From Fluviispira vulneris (lineage in GTDB: Bacteria; Bdellovibrionota_B; Oligoflexia; Silvanigrellales; Silvanigrellaceae), in contig NZ_JACRSE010000001.1 in the NCBI RefSeq assembly GCF_014281055.1, forward strand, positions 868,001 to 932,000: a DNA stretch of 64,000 nucleotides. Direction: 5' to 3'. The notes below the pieces were generated by a model, which was not told where the DNA came from, made no database searches, and was given only the letters and a program-made list of their open reading frames with translations. A program made the position numbers and the translations under genes. Positions 35,320 through 44,298 of the stretch are shown here, one piece after another (positions within the stretch are counted from its first letter, which is position 1; each line of letters starts with the position of its first letter).

Positions 35320-37134
35320 ATGAAAGAAATCCAGAAAATTCAAAAACGAAGTGAAGTAAAAACAGAAGAGACTTGGAATTTAACTGATCTTTTTCAAGAT
35401 TTCAGCCATTGGACTAATGAATTTAATAAATTACCCAGTGAAGATGATTTAGAAAAACTCATAGAAAGTAAATATAAAAACAAACTTTCTCAATCTCCTG
35501 AAATTATTTATGATTGCTTAAAGTGTAGAGATGAATTGAGCCTTCGTCTCGAAAATTTATTTGTTTATGCATCTCTCCGTAACACAGAAGATGTAAAAAA
35601 TACTGAATCAAGTGAAGCAGTGGGTAAAATTGAAATTAAGCATTCTGGATTGATGTCTAAATTTGCTTTCTTAGAACCAGAATTATTAAAAATATCCCAG
35701 ATTAACGAATGGATTAAAATTGAACCTTTAAAAACTTATCAATTTAAAATAATGGAGCTAATTAGAAAAAAACCTCATATATTAACTGAACAAGAAGAAA
35801 GTCTATTAGCAAAATTATCTGTTTCCTTAAATATTTTTGATGAAATTCATAGTAAATGGAACAATGCCGATCTTAAATTTTCAAACGCACTTGATAGCAA
35901 TGGCAAAGAACATATTGTTTCAAACTCACGTTACTCTCTCAACTTACAGGCAAAAGACCGTGTATTAAGAAAAAATACATACAATTCATATAACAGTGAA
36001 ATTTGCAAATGGCGTAACACAATTACATCCAACTACTATGGGAATATGTTATCTGGTTCCACTGTAGCTAAAGTAAGAAAATTTTCAGGATATTTAGAAG
36101 CTGAACTTTTTGATGATGCTATTCCTGTAAGCTTATATGATGGCTTAATAGATGCTATTAAAAAAAATATTTCTTTGCTCCATCGTAGCATGAAGTTGCG
36201 CAAGAAATTATTGAAAATTGATGCTGTCCAACCTTATGATAGAGCTGTTTCTTTATTTGAAAGTAAAGAAGAAGTTACTTTTACATGGGAGGAAGGTAGA
36301 GATATTGTACTTAAAGCTATAGCACCTCTCGGAGAAGAGTATGTTGCAATAGCTACCCAAGGTCTGACTCAGGATAGATGGGTTGATAGAGCAGAAAATG
36401 AAGGAAAAAGATCTGGAGCTTTTTCTTGGGGCACCTATACTTCTCGACCATATATGCTGCAAACTTGGACTGGTACTTTAAGTGATGTCTATACCCTAGC
36501 ACATGAATTAGGCCACTCGATGCATTCCTATTACAGTCATAAGCACCAACCTTATCATAATGCAAATTATACAATATTCGTTGCAGAAGTCGCCAGCACA
36601 TTGAATGAAGCTCTCTTAAGTGACTATATTTTAACTCATATGAAGGATTCAGACCTTGCAAAATCCGTTCTGTCTGAAAACATAGAAAACTTTGAGGGAA
36701 CTGTTTTACGTCAAGTTTTATTTGCTGCATTTGAGCGAGAGGCATCTTTAATTGCAGATAAAGAAGAATCGTTTACTCCGGACACACTTGAAGAAATTTA
36801 TTTAAATTTGAATAAATTTTGGTATGGAAGTGAGTGTGAATATCCTGAGTATGTAAAGCATGAGTGGATGCGTATCCCTCATTTTTATTCCGCTTTTTAT
36901 GTTTATAAATATGCCACCAGCTACTGCGCTTCACTTGCCCTTTCTGAAAATCTTCGCACTGACAAAGAAAAAACTAGAGAAAAAATCTTTAGCTTTTTAA
37001 AGGCTGGAGGATCTAAATCTCCACTTGATATTTTAAAAGATGCAGGAATAGACTTCTTAAATTCTGATCCCGTGGCAAATGCATTTGAGAATTATAAACG
37101 TAACATAGAATTAGCGGAAAAAACTTTTAGTTAA
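35320..37134 (+). CDS. pepF: oligoendopeptidase F (M3 family)
   Basis: Cytoplasmic zinc peptidase that degrades peptides of roughly 7-17 residues. 604 residues; the zinc site HELGHSMHS with the downstream Glu in VAEVASTLNEALL is intact, and the N-terminal PepF domain (EETWNLTDLF) is present. GAGG lies 7 nt before the ATG at 35320; a TTG-like earlier opening at 35305 has none. It is transcribed alone after a 220-nt gap. Family length matches. Confidence 0.94.
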   Translation: MKEIQKIQKRSEVKTEETWNLTDLFQDFSHWTNEFNKLPSEDDLEKLIESKYKNKLSQSPEIIYDCLKCRDELSLRLENLFVYASLRNTEDVKNTESSEAVGKIEIKHSGLMSKFAFLEPELLKISQINEWIKIEPLKTYQFKIMELIRKKPHILTEQEESLLAKLSVSLNIFDEIHSKWNNADLKFSNALDSNGKEHIVSNSRYSLNLQAKDRVLRKNTYNSYNSEICKWRNTITSNYYGNMLSGSTVAKVRKFSGYLEAELFDDAIPVSLYDGLIDAIKKNISLLHRSMKLRKKLLKIDAVQPYDRAVSLFESKEEVTFTWEEGRDIVLKAIAPLGEEYVAIATQGLTQDRWVDRAENEGKRSGAFSWGTYTSRPYMLQTWTGTLSDVYTLAHELGHSMHSYYSHKHQPYHNANYTIFVAEVASTLNEALLSDYILTHMKDSDLAKSVLSENIENFEGTVLRQVLFAAFEREASLIADKEESFTPDTLEEIYLNLNKFWYGSECEYPEYVKHEWMRIPHFYSAFYVYKYATSYCASLALSENLRTDKEKTREKIFSFLKAGGSKSPLDILKDAGIDFLNSDPVANAFENYKRNIELAEKTFS

Positions 37135-37209
37135 TTTCATACACATTTAAAAAAATTATCACTATATCTTGAGATCCTTGTACATTCTGTTTAGTTGTTC
37201 TATATAGTC

Positions 37210-37234
37210 CCCGAGTGGAAAATCACACTACTCG
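37210..37234 (+). other. leader hairpin upstream of the purine-salvage pair
   Basis: CCGAGT and ACTCGG pair around a 13-nt loop, just downstream of a promoter-like TTGTAC-17-TATATA. Without a T-run it looks like a 5'-leader structure. It does not match the guanine/adenine riboswitch core that I can recall. Confidence 0.3.
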
Positions 37235-37291
37235 GAATTATTGCAGTTTTTGAATTCAATTTTCTAAATTTAAAACGAAGGCAGAAAGACT

Positions 37292-38155
37292 ATGATGGAA
37301 CAAAATAAATACGTAAAAAATGTTTCGGCAAGCAGTGATTTTCTTAAAAAATGGCATCCTAATGCACCTGACATTTGTATCGTTTTAGGATCTGGTCTTT
37401 CAAACGCTATACCCAATATTTCTGAAATGAAATCTATCCATTTCTCTGAAATTCCTGGCTTTAAAGCAGCACATGTTGCTGGCCATGCAGGAGATCTTCG
37501 CGTTGGTGAGATAGAAGTTCAACTGCCTGATGGGACTCATAAAAAACGGCAAATTGCGTTTTTGAGAGGACGCAATCACGGTTATGAAGGCAATAATGCT
37601 GGAGAAGTCGTTCATAATGTCAGAAGCATGATATCTTGGGGGGTTAAAGGAATTATATTGACAAACGCAGCTGGCTGTTTGAATACCAACTGGGAATTGG
37701 GAAGGATGATGATTATTTCAGATCACATCAACTCAACTGGAATGAGCCCACTCAATGGCGAATTTGGCGAAGGTTTTGGTGCTCGTTTTGTTGATATGAC
37801 CTCCTGTTACACTCCGGCATGGCAAAAGCAATTTGAATACACTGCAAATGCTTTAGGTCATAAAATATACAATGGAGTTTATTTTGGCGTCATGGGATCT
37901 CAATATGAAACACCAGCAGAAATTCGTATGATGCAAACGATGGGTGCACACTCCGTTGGTATGAGCACTGTTCTTGAAGCCATTGCAGCTCGTCAACTCG
38001 GCGTAAAAATTGCAGGTATCAGTTGTCTCACAAACTACGGAGCTGGCCTAAAGCACCAAACTCTCGATCACTCCGATGTCATGGATATGGGCTCGCTATT
38101 TTCCCAAGATATGGCCAATATCGTCCTCAAAACCGCAGTTGCGCTTGAGGTTTAG
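37292..38155 (+). CDS. purine nucleoside phosphorylase (trimeric type)
   Basis: Phosphorolyses inosine, guanosine or xanthosine to base plus ribose 1-phosphate. 287 residues: phosphate loop VLGSGLSNAIP, AAHVAGHAGDLRVG (His), FLRGRNHGYEG, LTNAAGCLN, the purine-site stretch YETPAEIRMMQTMGAHSVGMST with Glu-Met-Gly-like geometry, and SCLTNYGAG. Trimeric PunA/XapA-like rather than hexameric DeoD. AAGG precedes the ATG. hpt follows 24 nt later: a salvage pair from nucleoside to nucleotide. Confidence 0.93.
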   Translation: MMEQNKYVKNVSASSDFLKKWHPNAPDICIVLGSGLSNAIPNISEMKSIHFSEIPGFKAAHVAGHAGDLRVGEIEVQLPDGTHKKRQIAFLRGRNHGYEGNNAGEVVHNVRSMISWGVKGIILTNAAGCLNTNWELGRMMIISDHINSTGMSPLNGEFGEGFGARFVDMTSCYTPAWQKQFEYTANALGHKIYNGVYFGVMGSQYETPAEIRMMQTMGAHSVGMSTVLEAIAARQLGVKIAGISCLTNYGAGLKHQTLDHSDVMDMGSLFSQDMANIVLKTAVALEV

Positions 38156-38179
38156 TCTAATTATAGCGGGGCTTTGTAA

Positions 38180-38725
38180 ATGCAAATTCAAGTAAACAAC
38201 ACTCTTATGAATGTTAAAGTCTTATTTAGCGAGTCTGATATACGTGAAAGAATTAAACAATTATCAGAACAAATCAACCATGACTATGGCACAGAAAATA
38301 CATTAGTTATATTGATTGTCCTACACGGAGCTCTTATTTTTGCGTCCGATCTCGTTAGAAATTTAGCAATGCCAACTGAAATAGAAACTGTGCGCATAAA
38401 AAGCTATGAAGGCACGACAAGCACGGGAAATATTAATCTCGTTACCCCACTTCCTAAGGATCTCGAAGGCAAGCATATTCTTGTGATTGAAGATATAGTT
38501 GACACAGGAAGATCAATAAACTTTTTGTTAAATGAACTCCAAAAAAGCAACACAAAATCTATCAAAGTCTGTTCATTATTAGACAAGCCAGAAGCACATG
38601 AATACCCTTTAAAAGCTGATTACATTGGCTTTCAAATTGCCAAAAACTTCGTGATTGGCTATGGCCTCGACCTCGATGGCAAATACAGAAATCTTCCTTA
38701 CGTAGCAGACTTAATAAAAGCTTAA
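38180..38725 (+). CDS. hpt: hypoxanthine-guanine phosphoribosyltransferase
   Basis: Joins hypoxanthine or guanine to PRPP. 181 residues; PRPP motif VLVIEDIVDTGRSI has the two acidic residues, and SYEGTTSTG supplies the flexible loop. LHGALIFASDL is the pyrophosphate loop. GGGG lies before the ATG. Coupled with the phosphorylase gene just upstream. Confidence 0.94.
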   Translation: MQIQVNNTLMNVKVLFSESDIRERIKQLSEQINHDYGTENTLVILIVLHGALIFASDLVRNLAMPTEIETVRIKSYEGTTSTGNINLVTPLPKDLEGKHILVIEDIVDTGRSINFLLNELQKSNTKSIKVCSLLDKPEAHEYPLKADYIGFQIAKNFVIGYGLDLDGKYRNLPYVADLIKA

Positions 38726-38970
38726 TTTTTAGAAATAAGGAAACAGTATCTCATAAATCAAGCTTAGCTTATTATTTAATTCGACAGTCATATTTTTGAC
38801 ATTTTCTGATCAACTCTTTTTTCAGCTTTGGAATAAAAAGAACACTTTTATAGTTTATTATAATTGAGAATCCAATGCAGAGTTCATATTATTTTTGTGA
38901 TGGTAAAGGACTCTCAATTTTTAATGAATATTATCCGTTGAGCGAAAAGCCCGGATTATGGAGGTTTCCT

Positions 38971-39204
38971 ATGAAACTAATTCCGATGATCGTTTCATCT
39001 GCTTTGATTTTGTCAATCTCAGGTCCATCTTTTGCTCAAAATACACAGTCTGCAGCCGCTGAACCAGCAGCTGCGCCTGCAACAAGCACTGCATCTGCAG
39101 CACAACCAGCGGCAAATGCGAGTCCAGAGGCACCAAAGAAAGAAAAGAAGAAGAAAGCTAAGAAGAATAAGAAGAAAACTGAAGAAGGTGCATCACACCA
39201 ATAA
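38971..39204 (+). CDS. small exported Ala/Pro- and Lys-rich protein
   Basis: 77 residues from the ATG at 38971, preceded by GGAGG at 6 nt; the longer frame to 38875 has no site. Signal peptide ends SFA-Q. The mature ~54 residues are low complexity: an Ala/Pro/Ser stretch then a run of Lys-Lys-Glu/Asn (about 60-75). Such tails bind anionic polymers or span the periplasm, but no function is known. A strong terminator follows at once. Confidence 0.7.
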   Translation: MKLIPMIVSSALILSISGPSFAQNTQSAAAEPAAAPATSTASAAQPAANASPEAPKKEKKKKAKKNKKKTEEGASHQ

Positions 39205-39226
39205 TTTTTTCGTTGCCAGATACAGA

Positions 39227-39266
39227 AGCCACTGTTTCTTTAAGGTAAAAGAAACAGTGGCTTTTT
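39227..39266 (+). terminator. strong Rho-independent terminator
   Basis: Perfect 15-bp stem AGCCACTGTTTCTTT (39227-39241) / AAAGAAACAGTGGCT (39248-39262), 6-nt loop, then TTTTT. Ends the small Lys-rich protein transcript. Confidence 0.93.
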
Positions 39267-39363
39267 AATGACAATTTTTTGCCATCCTTTTTAAAAATCT
39301 TTTCTATATTCTTATGATATAAATATTGCTTTCCATCTCTTATATTTAAAAAGGATGCGCGCT

Positions 39364-40128
39364 ATGAATTGTGCTTTGATTTTAAAAGTTGGCGCAAATT
39401 TAAAAGACAATCAAGGTTTGTCTCCCATTTTTAACGATGGCACTTATGAATATATCCCATCACCGCTTGAAAAAGAATTTAATAAAAATAAAAAACACAA
39501 TCATAAACATTACAGTAAATTAAATTGTCAAAACGCACTGCTACACGGAATGCATTTAAGTTCTTTTGTAGACGAAGGAACAGCTCATTTTGATCCAGAA
39601 TTTTATTCTTTTACTTATGGTGAGACTCGAAAAACTCATATCCCTCGTTTGAAAGAATTAAACGACGACGATCTTTTACTATTTTGCGCTTCTCTTCAGT
39701 TGTATGAAACGACTGAAGAGAGTTTTTTATTAAATGGCTCTCCCCATTTATATATTATCGGTTACTTTGTAATAGAAAATGCTATGCAAGATATTTTAGA
39801 ATTAAAAGGACCTATCGAAGAAGAAAAACTGGGAAACTTTAAGACTTCTTGCAACGAACATATTATTTATAAAGATCAACACATTGTTACACCAGAGAAA
39901 AAATCACTTCTTTTGATTCAAGGAGACATTCACCGTTCCGTCTTTTTTAAAAAACCTCTCCGCATTGCAGAGGACTGCTCACCTCTGCCCAAATTCGTAA
40001 AAGACTGGAAAATGCCAAAAACAAAATTAAATGACTCCATCCGTGTTTGTCTTAATTACAGCCAAATTTTAAATGATTTAGAAAAACACGGAAAAAATAA
40101 TCATTGGACAGAATGGAGTATTCCTTGA
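39364..40128 (+). CDS. Nmad3-like protein (putative nucleotide-modification-associated domain)
   Basis: 254 residues from the ATG at 39364 (AAGGA 8 nt upstream; the ATG at 39355 abuts the site). The pattern fits the Nmad3 family as I remember it: an opening strand ALILKVGANLKDN, PIFNDGTYEYIPSP, AHFDPEFYSFTYGE, LKELNDDDLLLFCASL, and LYIIGYFVIE. Aravind-type analyses link such domains to modified nucleic acid or nucleotide handling; no activity is proven. The C-terminal ~30 residues recur as a decayed fragment at 40968-41120, beyond the VMO-I gene. No restriction or phage genes adjoin. Confidence 0.6.
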   Translation: MNCALILKVGANLKDNQGLSPIFNDGTYEYIPSPLEKEFNKNKKHNHKHYSKLNCQNALLHGMHLSSFVDEGTAHFDPEFYSFTYGETRKTHIPRLKELNDDDLLLFCASLQLYETTEESFLLNGSPHLYIIGYFVIENAMQDILELKGPIEEEKLGNFKTSCNEHIIYKDQHIVTPEKKSLLLIQGDIHRSVFFKKPLRIAEDCSPLPKFVKDWKMPKTKLNDSIRVCLNYSQILNDLEKHGKNNHWTEWSIP

Positions 40129-40225
40129 TTGGGAAGAGCTGGCTAAAAAAGCGAGAGTGAGATTTTAGATCTTGTAAAATATTGTTTGCAATTTATATAT
40201 TTTATAACAAGAACTATTTATTAAT

Positions 40226-40798
40226 TTAACGGTATCCACAAATAAGTCGTGCACCATTTAATGCAGTATCATCCCCACCAACTTGGTCAGATTCAACCCG
40301 AGTTTGTATTCCTACAACAACCTGTCCTGCTGGACAAACTAAATCTTGACTCCAATTTCCAAAATTTGTTTGCACATTTGCGTATGCACTATTTCCACTG
40401 CTACAAATGAGTTTAAAATTATTTGCAGCAGTATCGTCAGCATTATCGCCTTGAGGAGATTCAATTTGAATAGCAAAGCCTATGGCTGGGCCATAACAAT
40501 ATGAATCATTGCTCCAAGATCCCCATTGCGCAACAGAACTGCTTACATTGGCACCGCCATTACAATGCAATGAAATACCGTTTAACCCAGTGTCATCACC
40601 TTCACCTTGATATGATTCTGATTTGAGTTTAAAGCCATCAACATATTGGCCTTGAGGACATCTATCCCAAGCTCCCCAGTCTCCCCAATAACCGTCTGTT
40701 GGAGCGTACCAGGCAGAATAATTCGGAAGTAAACTATCAGCAAATGCAATACAAGAAAAAGAAGTCATGCAAAATATAGATAATATTTTGGTGTTCAT
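40226..40798 (-). CDS. secreted VMO-I (vitelline membrane outer layer 1)-like protein
   Basis: 190 residues, signal peptide ending AFA-D. The mature protein shows three repeats characteristic of the VMO-I beta-prism fold: W-G-x-W ... C-P-x-G followed by G-EGDDTGLNGISLHC; a middle repeat ending GDNADDTAANNFKLIC; and a third ending VGGDDTALNGARLIC. VMO-I was first described in the hen egg membrane, with scattered bacterial homologs; carbohydrate binding has been suggested. It is encoded alone on the minus strand between the Nmad3-like gene and a fragment of it. Confidence 0.82.
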   Translation of the reverse strand: MNTKILSIFCMTSFSCIAFADSLLPNYSAWYAPTDGYWGDWGAWDRCPQGQYVDGFKLKSESYQGEGDDTGLNGISLHCNGGANVSSSVAQWGSWSNDSYCYGPAIGFAIQIESPQGDNADDTAANNFKLICSSGNSAYANVQTNFGNWSQDLVCPAGQVVVGIQTRVESDQVGGDDTALNGARLICGYR

Positions 40799-40941
40799 AA
40801 TTGTTTCCTTAAAATCGATTGTGGTTTGAAAACTTGAACTGATTAAACCAATAAAATGTTCTTATAAAACAGAACTGTCAAAATACTGACAGTTAATAAT
40901 TGTTAATTATTCTTCTAAAATTATAAATATAATTTCTATCT

Positions 40942-40975
40942 AAATCCATTATTTATTAATTTAAATAATGGATTT
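40942..40975. repeat. 14-bp inverted repeat
   Basis: AAATCCATTATTTA (40942-40955) and TAAATAATGGATTT (40962-40975) are exact complements around a 6-nt A/T loop. It lies at the edge of the decayed Nmad3-like fragment, whose possible ATG is within the right arm. Possibly a terminator, or the scar of a rearrangement. Confidence 0.5.
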
Positions 40976-41120
40976 TGCAAAACACTACAAAATAAATACT
41001 TCCATCTACGGCTGTCTTAATGAAAGCCAAAGATTAGATAATTTAGAAAATCACGACAAAAAAATCACTCGACGAAAAGAAGTACTCTGCAAATATTCTT
41101 CACTTACGAGCAACAAGTAA
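40968..41120 (+). pseudogene. fragment of the Nmad3-like C-terminus
   Basis: A 50-codon frame without a ribosome-binding site. Codons encoding SIYGCLNESQRLDNLENH align with SIRVCLNYSQILNDLEKH at the C-terminus of the gene at 39364 (same spacing, 12 of 18 identical), and the DNA is also similar. After about 25 codons the similarity ends. It is best read as a partial, decayed duplicate that lost everything upstream. Confidence 0.65.
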
Positions 41121-41204
41121 AGAATATTTGATGTTAGAGCATGCAAAGTACTTACATCCATCTAAATATATGTTATGAATTTAACAAAATTCAAGGAGAT
41201 TTTG

Positions 41205-42698
41205 ATGGATGAACTATTTCAAAAAAGAATTAAACTCATTTCTTATATATTTATTTTGTTTTTCTCAATCAAAGCGATACTTGTGTCATGATCATTTTTC
41301 AAAGCAAGTTACTTTGGATTCCATGATTTAGGGCTTATTAGTAATTTTTTAGCAAATACAGCCTATGGTAAATTATTTGTTGTCGATGATAATAGCTTAA
41401 ATCATTTATCTGTTCACTGGACTCCTACGTTGATATTAATTTCCCCTTTTTTCAGAATTTTTGAATCACAATATATAACGATTTTTTTTGGTAATATAGT
41501 TTGCTGTGCTGGGTTGATTTACTATATTTCTTATACTCTAAAAGTTATTTTTAAATCCTTCAATTCAAAATTATTAATTTCATTATTATCTTTATTTTTA
41601 ATTTTTCTATTTTTAGCAAACAAATATTTAAATAAAAATTTTATTTCAGGCCATTTTGAAATTTTTTTCCTTGGATTATCAATTATAACAATCACTATGA
41701 TACTTGAAAATATAAAGTTTTATTATATTTTAATACCTCTCTTTCTCGCTCTTGGCGTCAGGCAAGATATGGGGTTCTTTTTATTTTTCCAAATCTTATC
41801 TCTCTATTTTATCCCTAAAGATTTAAACACAATAAGAAACAATTCCAAAAGATATATTCCATTGTATTTAATAATCTGTGTTATATATGTGATCCTATCT
41901 TTAAAAATATTTATGCCTCTCATGGGCGCTGCAAAAGATCTTAGAGCGACAGATTTCTGGTCACAGTGGGGAAACACCTGGGGAGAAATTATTGTTTCGG
42001 TATTAAGTCAGCCACTGCTTGTATTAGAAACCTTGGCAAAAAGCGGCGCACCTGCCTTCAACGAAAGCTTTCTGTATTTAGGAATTTTTAATCCACTTCA
42101 ATGGCTCTGTATTCATATTCCTGGACTTCTCCTCTTTTTAGCAAATGATACTGATAAAAATCATTTATTTTGGTATAATTCAGGTATGATGCTCCCCGGA
42201 ATTTATCTGGCAACCTTTTTTGGACTTCTCAATTTAATAAAATTAATTATTAATAAATTTCCAAATTCTAATAACATTATTTCTGGTATTTTTGCGATTA
42301 TTCTTTTCATCTTAATAATAAGAATGGATCGAGCTACCAACTCACCTAACTATTCATATAAAACATATGAAAAAGAAAATAATTTAAAAGCCTTTAATTC
42401 CATAAAAAAAATAATCACCCATAGCTGCCCAAAAACATCTCTTATTGTTTCTGCAGACCATCTTAGCATAGTTTTTCTCCCAAACTCAACGAAAAGATAC
42501 TTATTAAAAAATTATTATAAATCTGAAATAGTCATTATTTCACTTTTAAACCCATCGCAGTTTAGCAATGATGAGGGGTATCAAAATTTTCTAAAAGAAT
42601 TCAGAATTATTCGAGAGGATAAAAATTTTAATCTCTTATATAAAGATATACATTACATGGTTTTTTATAAAAAAGAAAAAAAAGTTTGTCGGATTTGA
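41205..42698 (+). pseudogene. DUF2079-like membrane protein with an in-frame TGA
   Basis: AAGGAG lies 6 nt before an ATG at 41205. The frame reads 28 codons (hydrophobic TM1), meets TGA at 41289-41291, then continues in the same frame for 468 codons to 42698. The region past the stop keeps family-like text: FHDLGLISNFLANTAYGKLF, LSVHWTPTLILISPFF, LALGVRQDMGFFL, and about ten TM segments. DUF2079 proteins resemble GT-C glycosyltransferases. A single nonsense change is the simplest reading; an internal TTG at 41430 is a poor rescue start. Readthrough or a sequencing error remain possible. Confidence 0.75.
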
Positions 42699-42774
42699 AG
42701 GTAACTCCCATTCGAAAGTAACCAAGAAAAATCGCATACAAATATTGGCTACTTAAATCCAATGGACTTAGAGT

Positions 42775-44298
42775 CTATTCCTGTTGTTGCTTACTACCAT
42801 CATTCCAAAATAATGCGGAATCCATTAAAACCTCGTTCTCGCCATTTATAGAGTCAATGCTGCTTATTTCTCGGCAGTCAAAAATAGCAAACTCTTTTGG
42901 ATTTTTTGGAAAAAATAAAGTACATCCTTTTGGAATTGAACAAGCTTCAGGATCATTTAGTAAAAATATTCTAAATTGGTGATTTGGATTTAGCGATAAC
43001 GATATATTATAATCTCTTGCCAAATTTGATGCCATCATCTTTGTTGCACCTTTGCCTCTCATCCACTTTGGACAAAAACTTATTAATTTATTTTCTAAAG
43101 GCATTTTTCCTTGCATAGTAAAATCATCGTGGTACTCAGCATTTTTAAGAACTCGATTATAATTTCTTGCGCTTAATATAATGATTACAAAAGTCATTGT
43201 AATCACTAAACTATATAATAAAAATGCACCATATTTTGTTTGAATACACCAATCTTGAAATCTAGATAAATAATTTAAAAACAACGAGGCAATCATCAAA
43301 GCATAAAATGGTAATGAAATCATGAGATACGCCGCATGATTTTTGGAACTGATAACCAATGGCAATGAACTAGAAAGAGCCATTAATAAATAAAGAATTG
43401 TAGTTCGATTAAAATTAAATAATTTCAAGTTTCTAATAAACAACACTATAATAAGGCATAAAGATACAGGCAACACAATTTGTTCTAAAAGAGCTCTTAG
43501 TATTTCAAAATGAGGATCTGAAATTTCTCTATCCCCAACGAGACCTTTATAAACTTGATTTTCAAAATATAATTTGAAGAAATCAAATGATTTTTTATAA
43601 AAAATAAAAGGTAGGGATAATATTAATGTTGAAAATAAGAGTGATATTTGGCAAATAATGGCTTTTGATTTATTAGCTTTATCTAAAAAATAAAAACAAA
43701 AAAATGGGAAAACAAGCAGATATAAAGCAAAAACACCTTTTGATAAAAAACCAAGTAATAGAAAAATTGCTGATATAAATCCATAAAATATAGCTGCGTA
43801 ATTTTTTTGCGCTCTACACCCATTTATAATAAATAAGGTGCCTATCATTAAAAAAACAATTAAAATATTTTCAAGTATATTATTTGCCATTGCCCAAAAA
43901 ACGATAGGAGTTATAACAAAGATAAAAGCAGGTGCCCAAGAGAGATCTTTTTTGTTTGAAATATTTTTCCAAATTTTAGAGATAAGCAGTAATTGAAAGA
44001 TAGCTAAGGCTAAAGCGTAGCCTTTTTCTACCCAGCGGGAATCGCCAAATATACTAAATAAAATAGATTGAATATACAATCCCAAAGGGGGATGCTCATA
44101 AAAAAAAGGGAAAATAGTTTTGGTGAAATAAGGCTCCCAAAAAGTCCCTATATTTTGTGAAAGGTTACGGGCAATTGTCGCATAAAGCACCCCATCTATA
44201 AACATTCCATGCCCAAGTAATTTTGGAAAAATCACTGCGAATAGGAAAAGAAAAGGTAAGCTAAATAATAAGTATTTCTTCTGCAAAACTTTCTTCAT
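42775..44298 (-). CDS. GT39/ArnT-like membrane glycosyltransferase (GT-C fold)
   Basis: 507 residues, about 11-12 TM segments. The first periplasmic loop has the acidic motif FIDGVLYATIARN expected for catalytic Asp in PMT/ArnT enzymes, followed by FYEHPPLGLYIQS. These enzymes transfer a sugar from a polyprenyl-phosphate donor to protein or lipid A on the outer face of the inner membrane. Acceptor cannot be told. The periplasmic C-terminal domain is short (about 120 residues). It converges with the broken DUF2079-like gene, another GT-C-type protein. Confidence 0.82.
   Translation of the reverse strand: MKKVLQKKYLLFSLPFLFLFAVIFPKLLGHGMFIDGVLYATIARNLSQNIGTFWEPYFTKTIFPFFYEHPPLGLYIQSILFSIFGDSRWVEKGYALALAIFQLLLISKIWKNISNKKDLSWAPAFIFVITPIVFWAMANNILENILIVFLMIGTLFIINGCRAQKNYAAIFYGFISAIFLLLGFLSKGVFALYLLVFPFFCFYFLDKANKSKAIICQISLLFSTLILSLPFIFYKKSFDFFKLYFENQVYKGLVGDREISDPHFEILRALLEQIVLPVSLCLIIVLFIRNLKLFNFNRTTILYLLMALSSSLPLVISSKNHAAYLMISLPFYALMIASLFLNYLSRFQDWCIQTKYGAFLLYSLVITMTFVIIILSARNYNRVLKNAEYHDDFTMQGKMPLENKLISFCPKWMRGKGATKMMASNLARDYNISLSLNPNHQFRIFLLNDPEACSIPKGCTLFFPKNPKEFAIFDCREISSIDSINGENEVLMDSALFWNDGSKQQQE

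Noticed and set aside
36353-36745. 130-codon minus-strand frame inside pepF
   Set aside because: It lies opposite the conserved M3 catalytic core, so it is a mirror frame without independent support.
37190-37240. Purine riboswitch before the purine nucleoside phosphorylase gene
   Set aside because: Only one hairpin is present. The three-way junction and loop sequences of the guanine/adenine riboswitch are missing.
41289-41291. TGA as a selenocysteine codon
   Set aside because: DUF2079-like proteins are not known selenoproteins, no SECIS-like hairpin was seen after the codon, and the position is in a poorly conserved TM loop.
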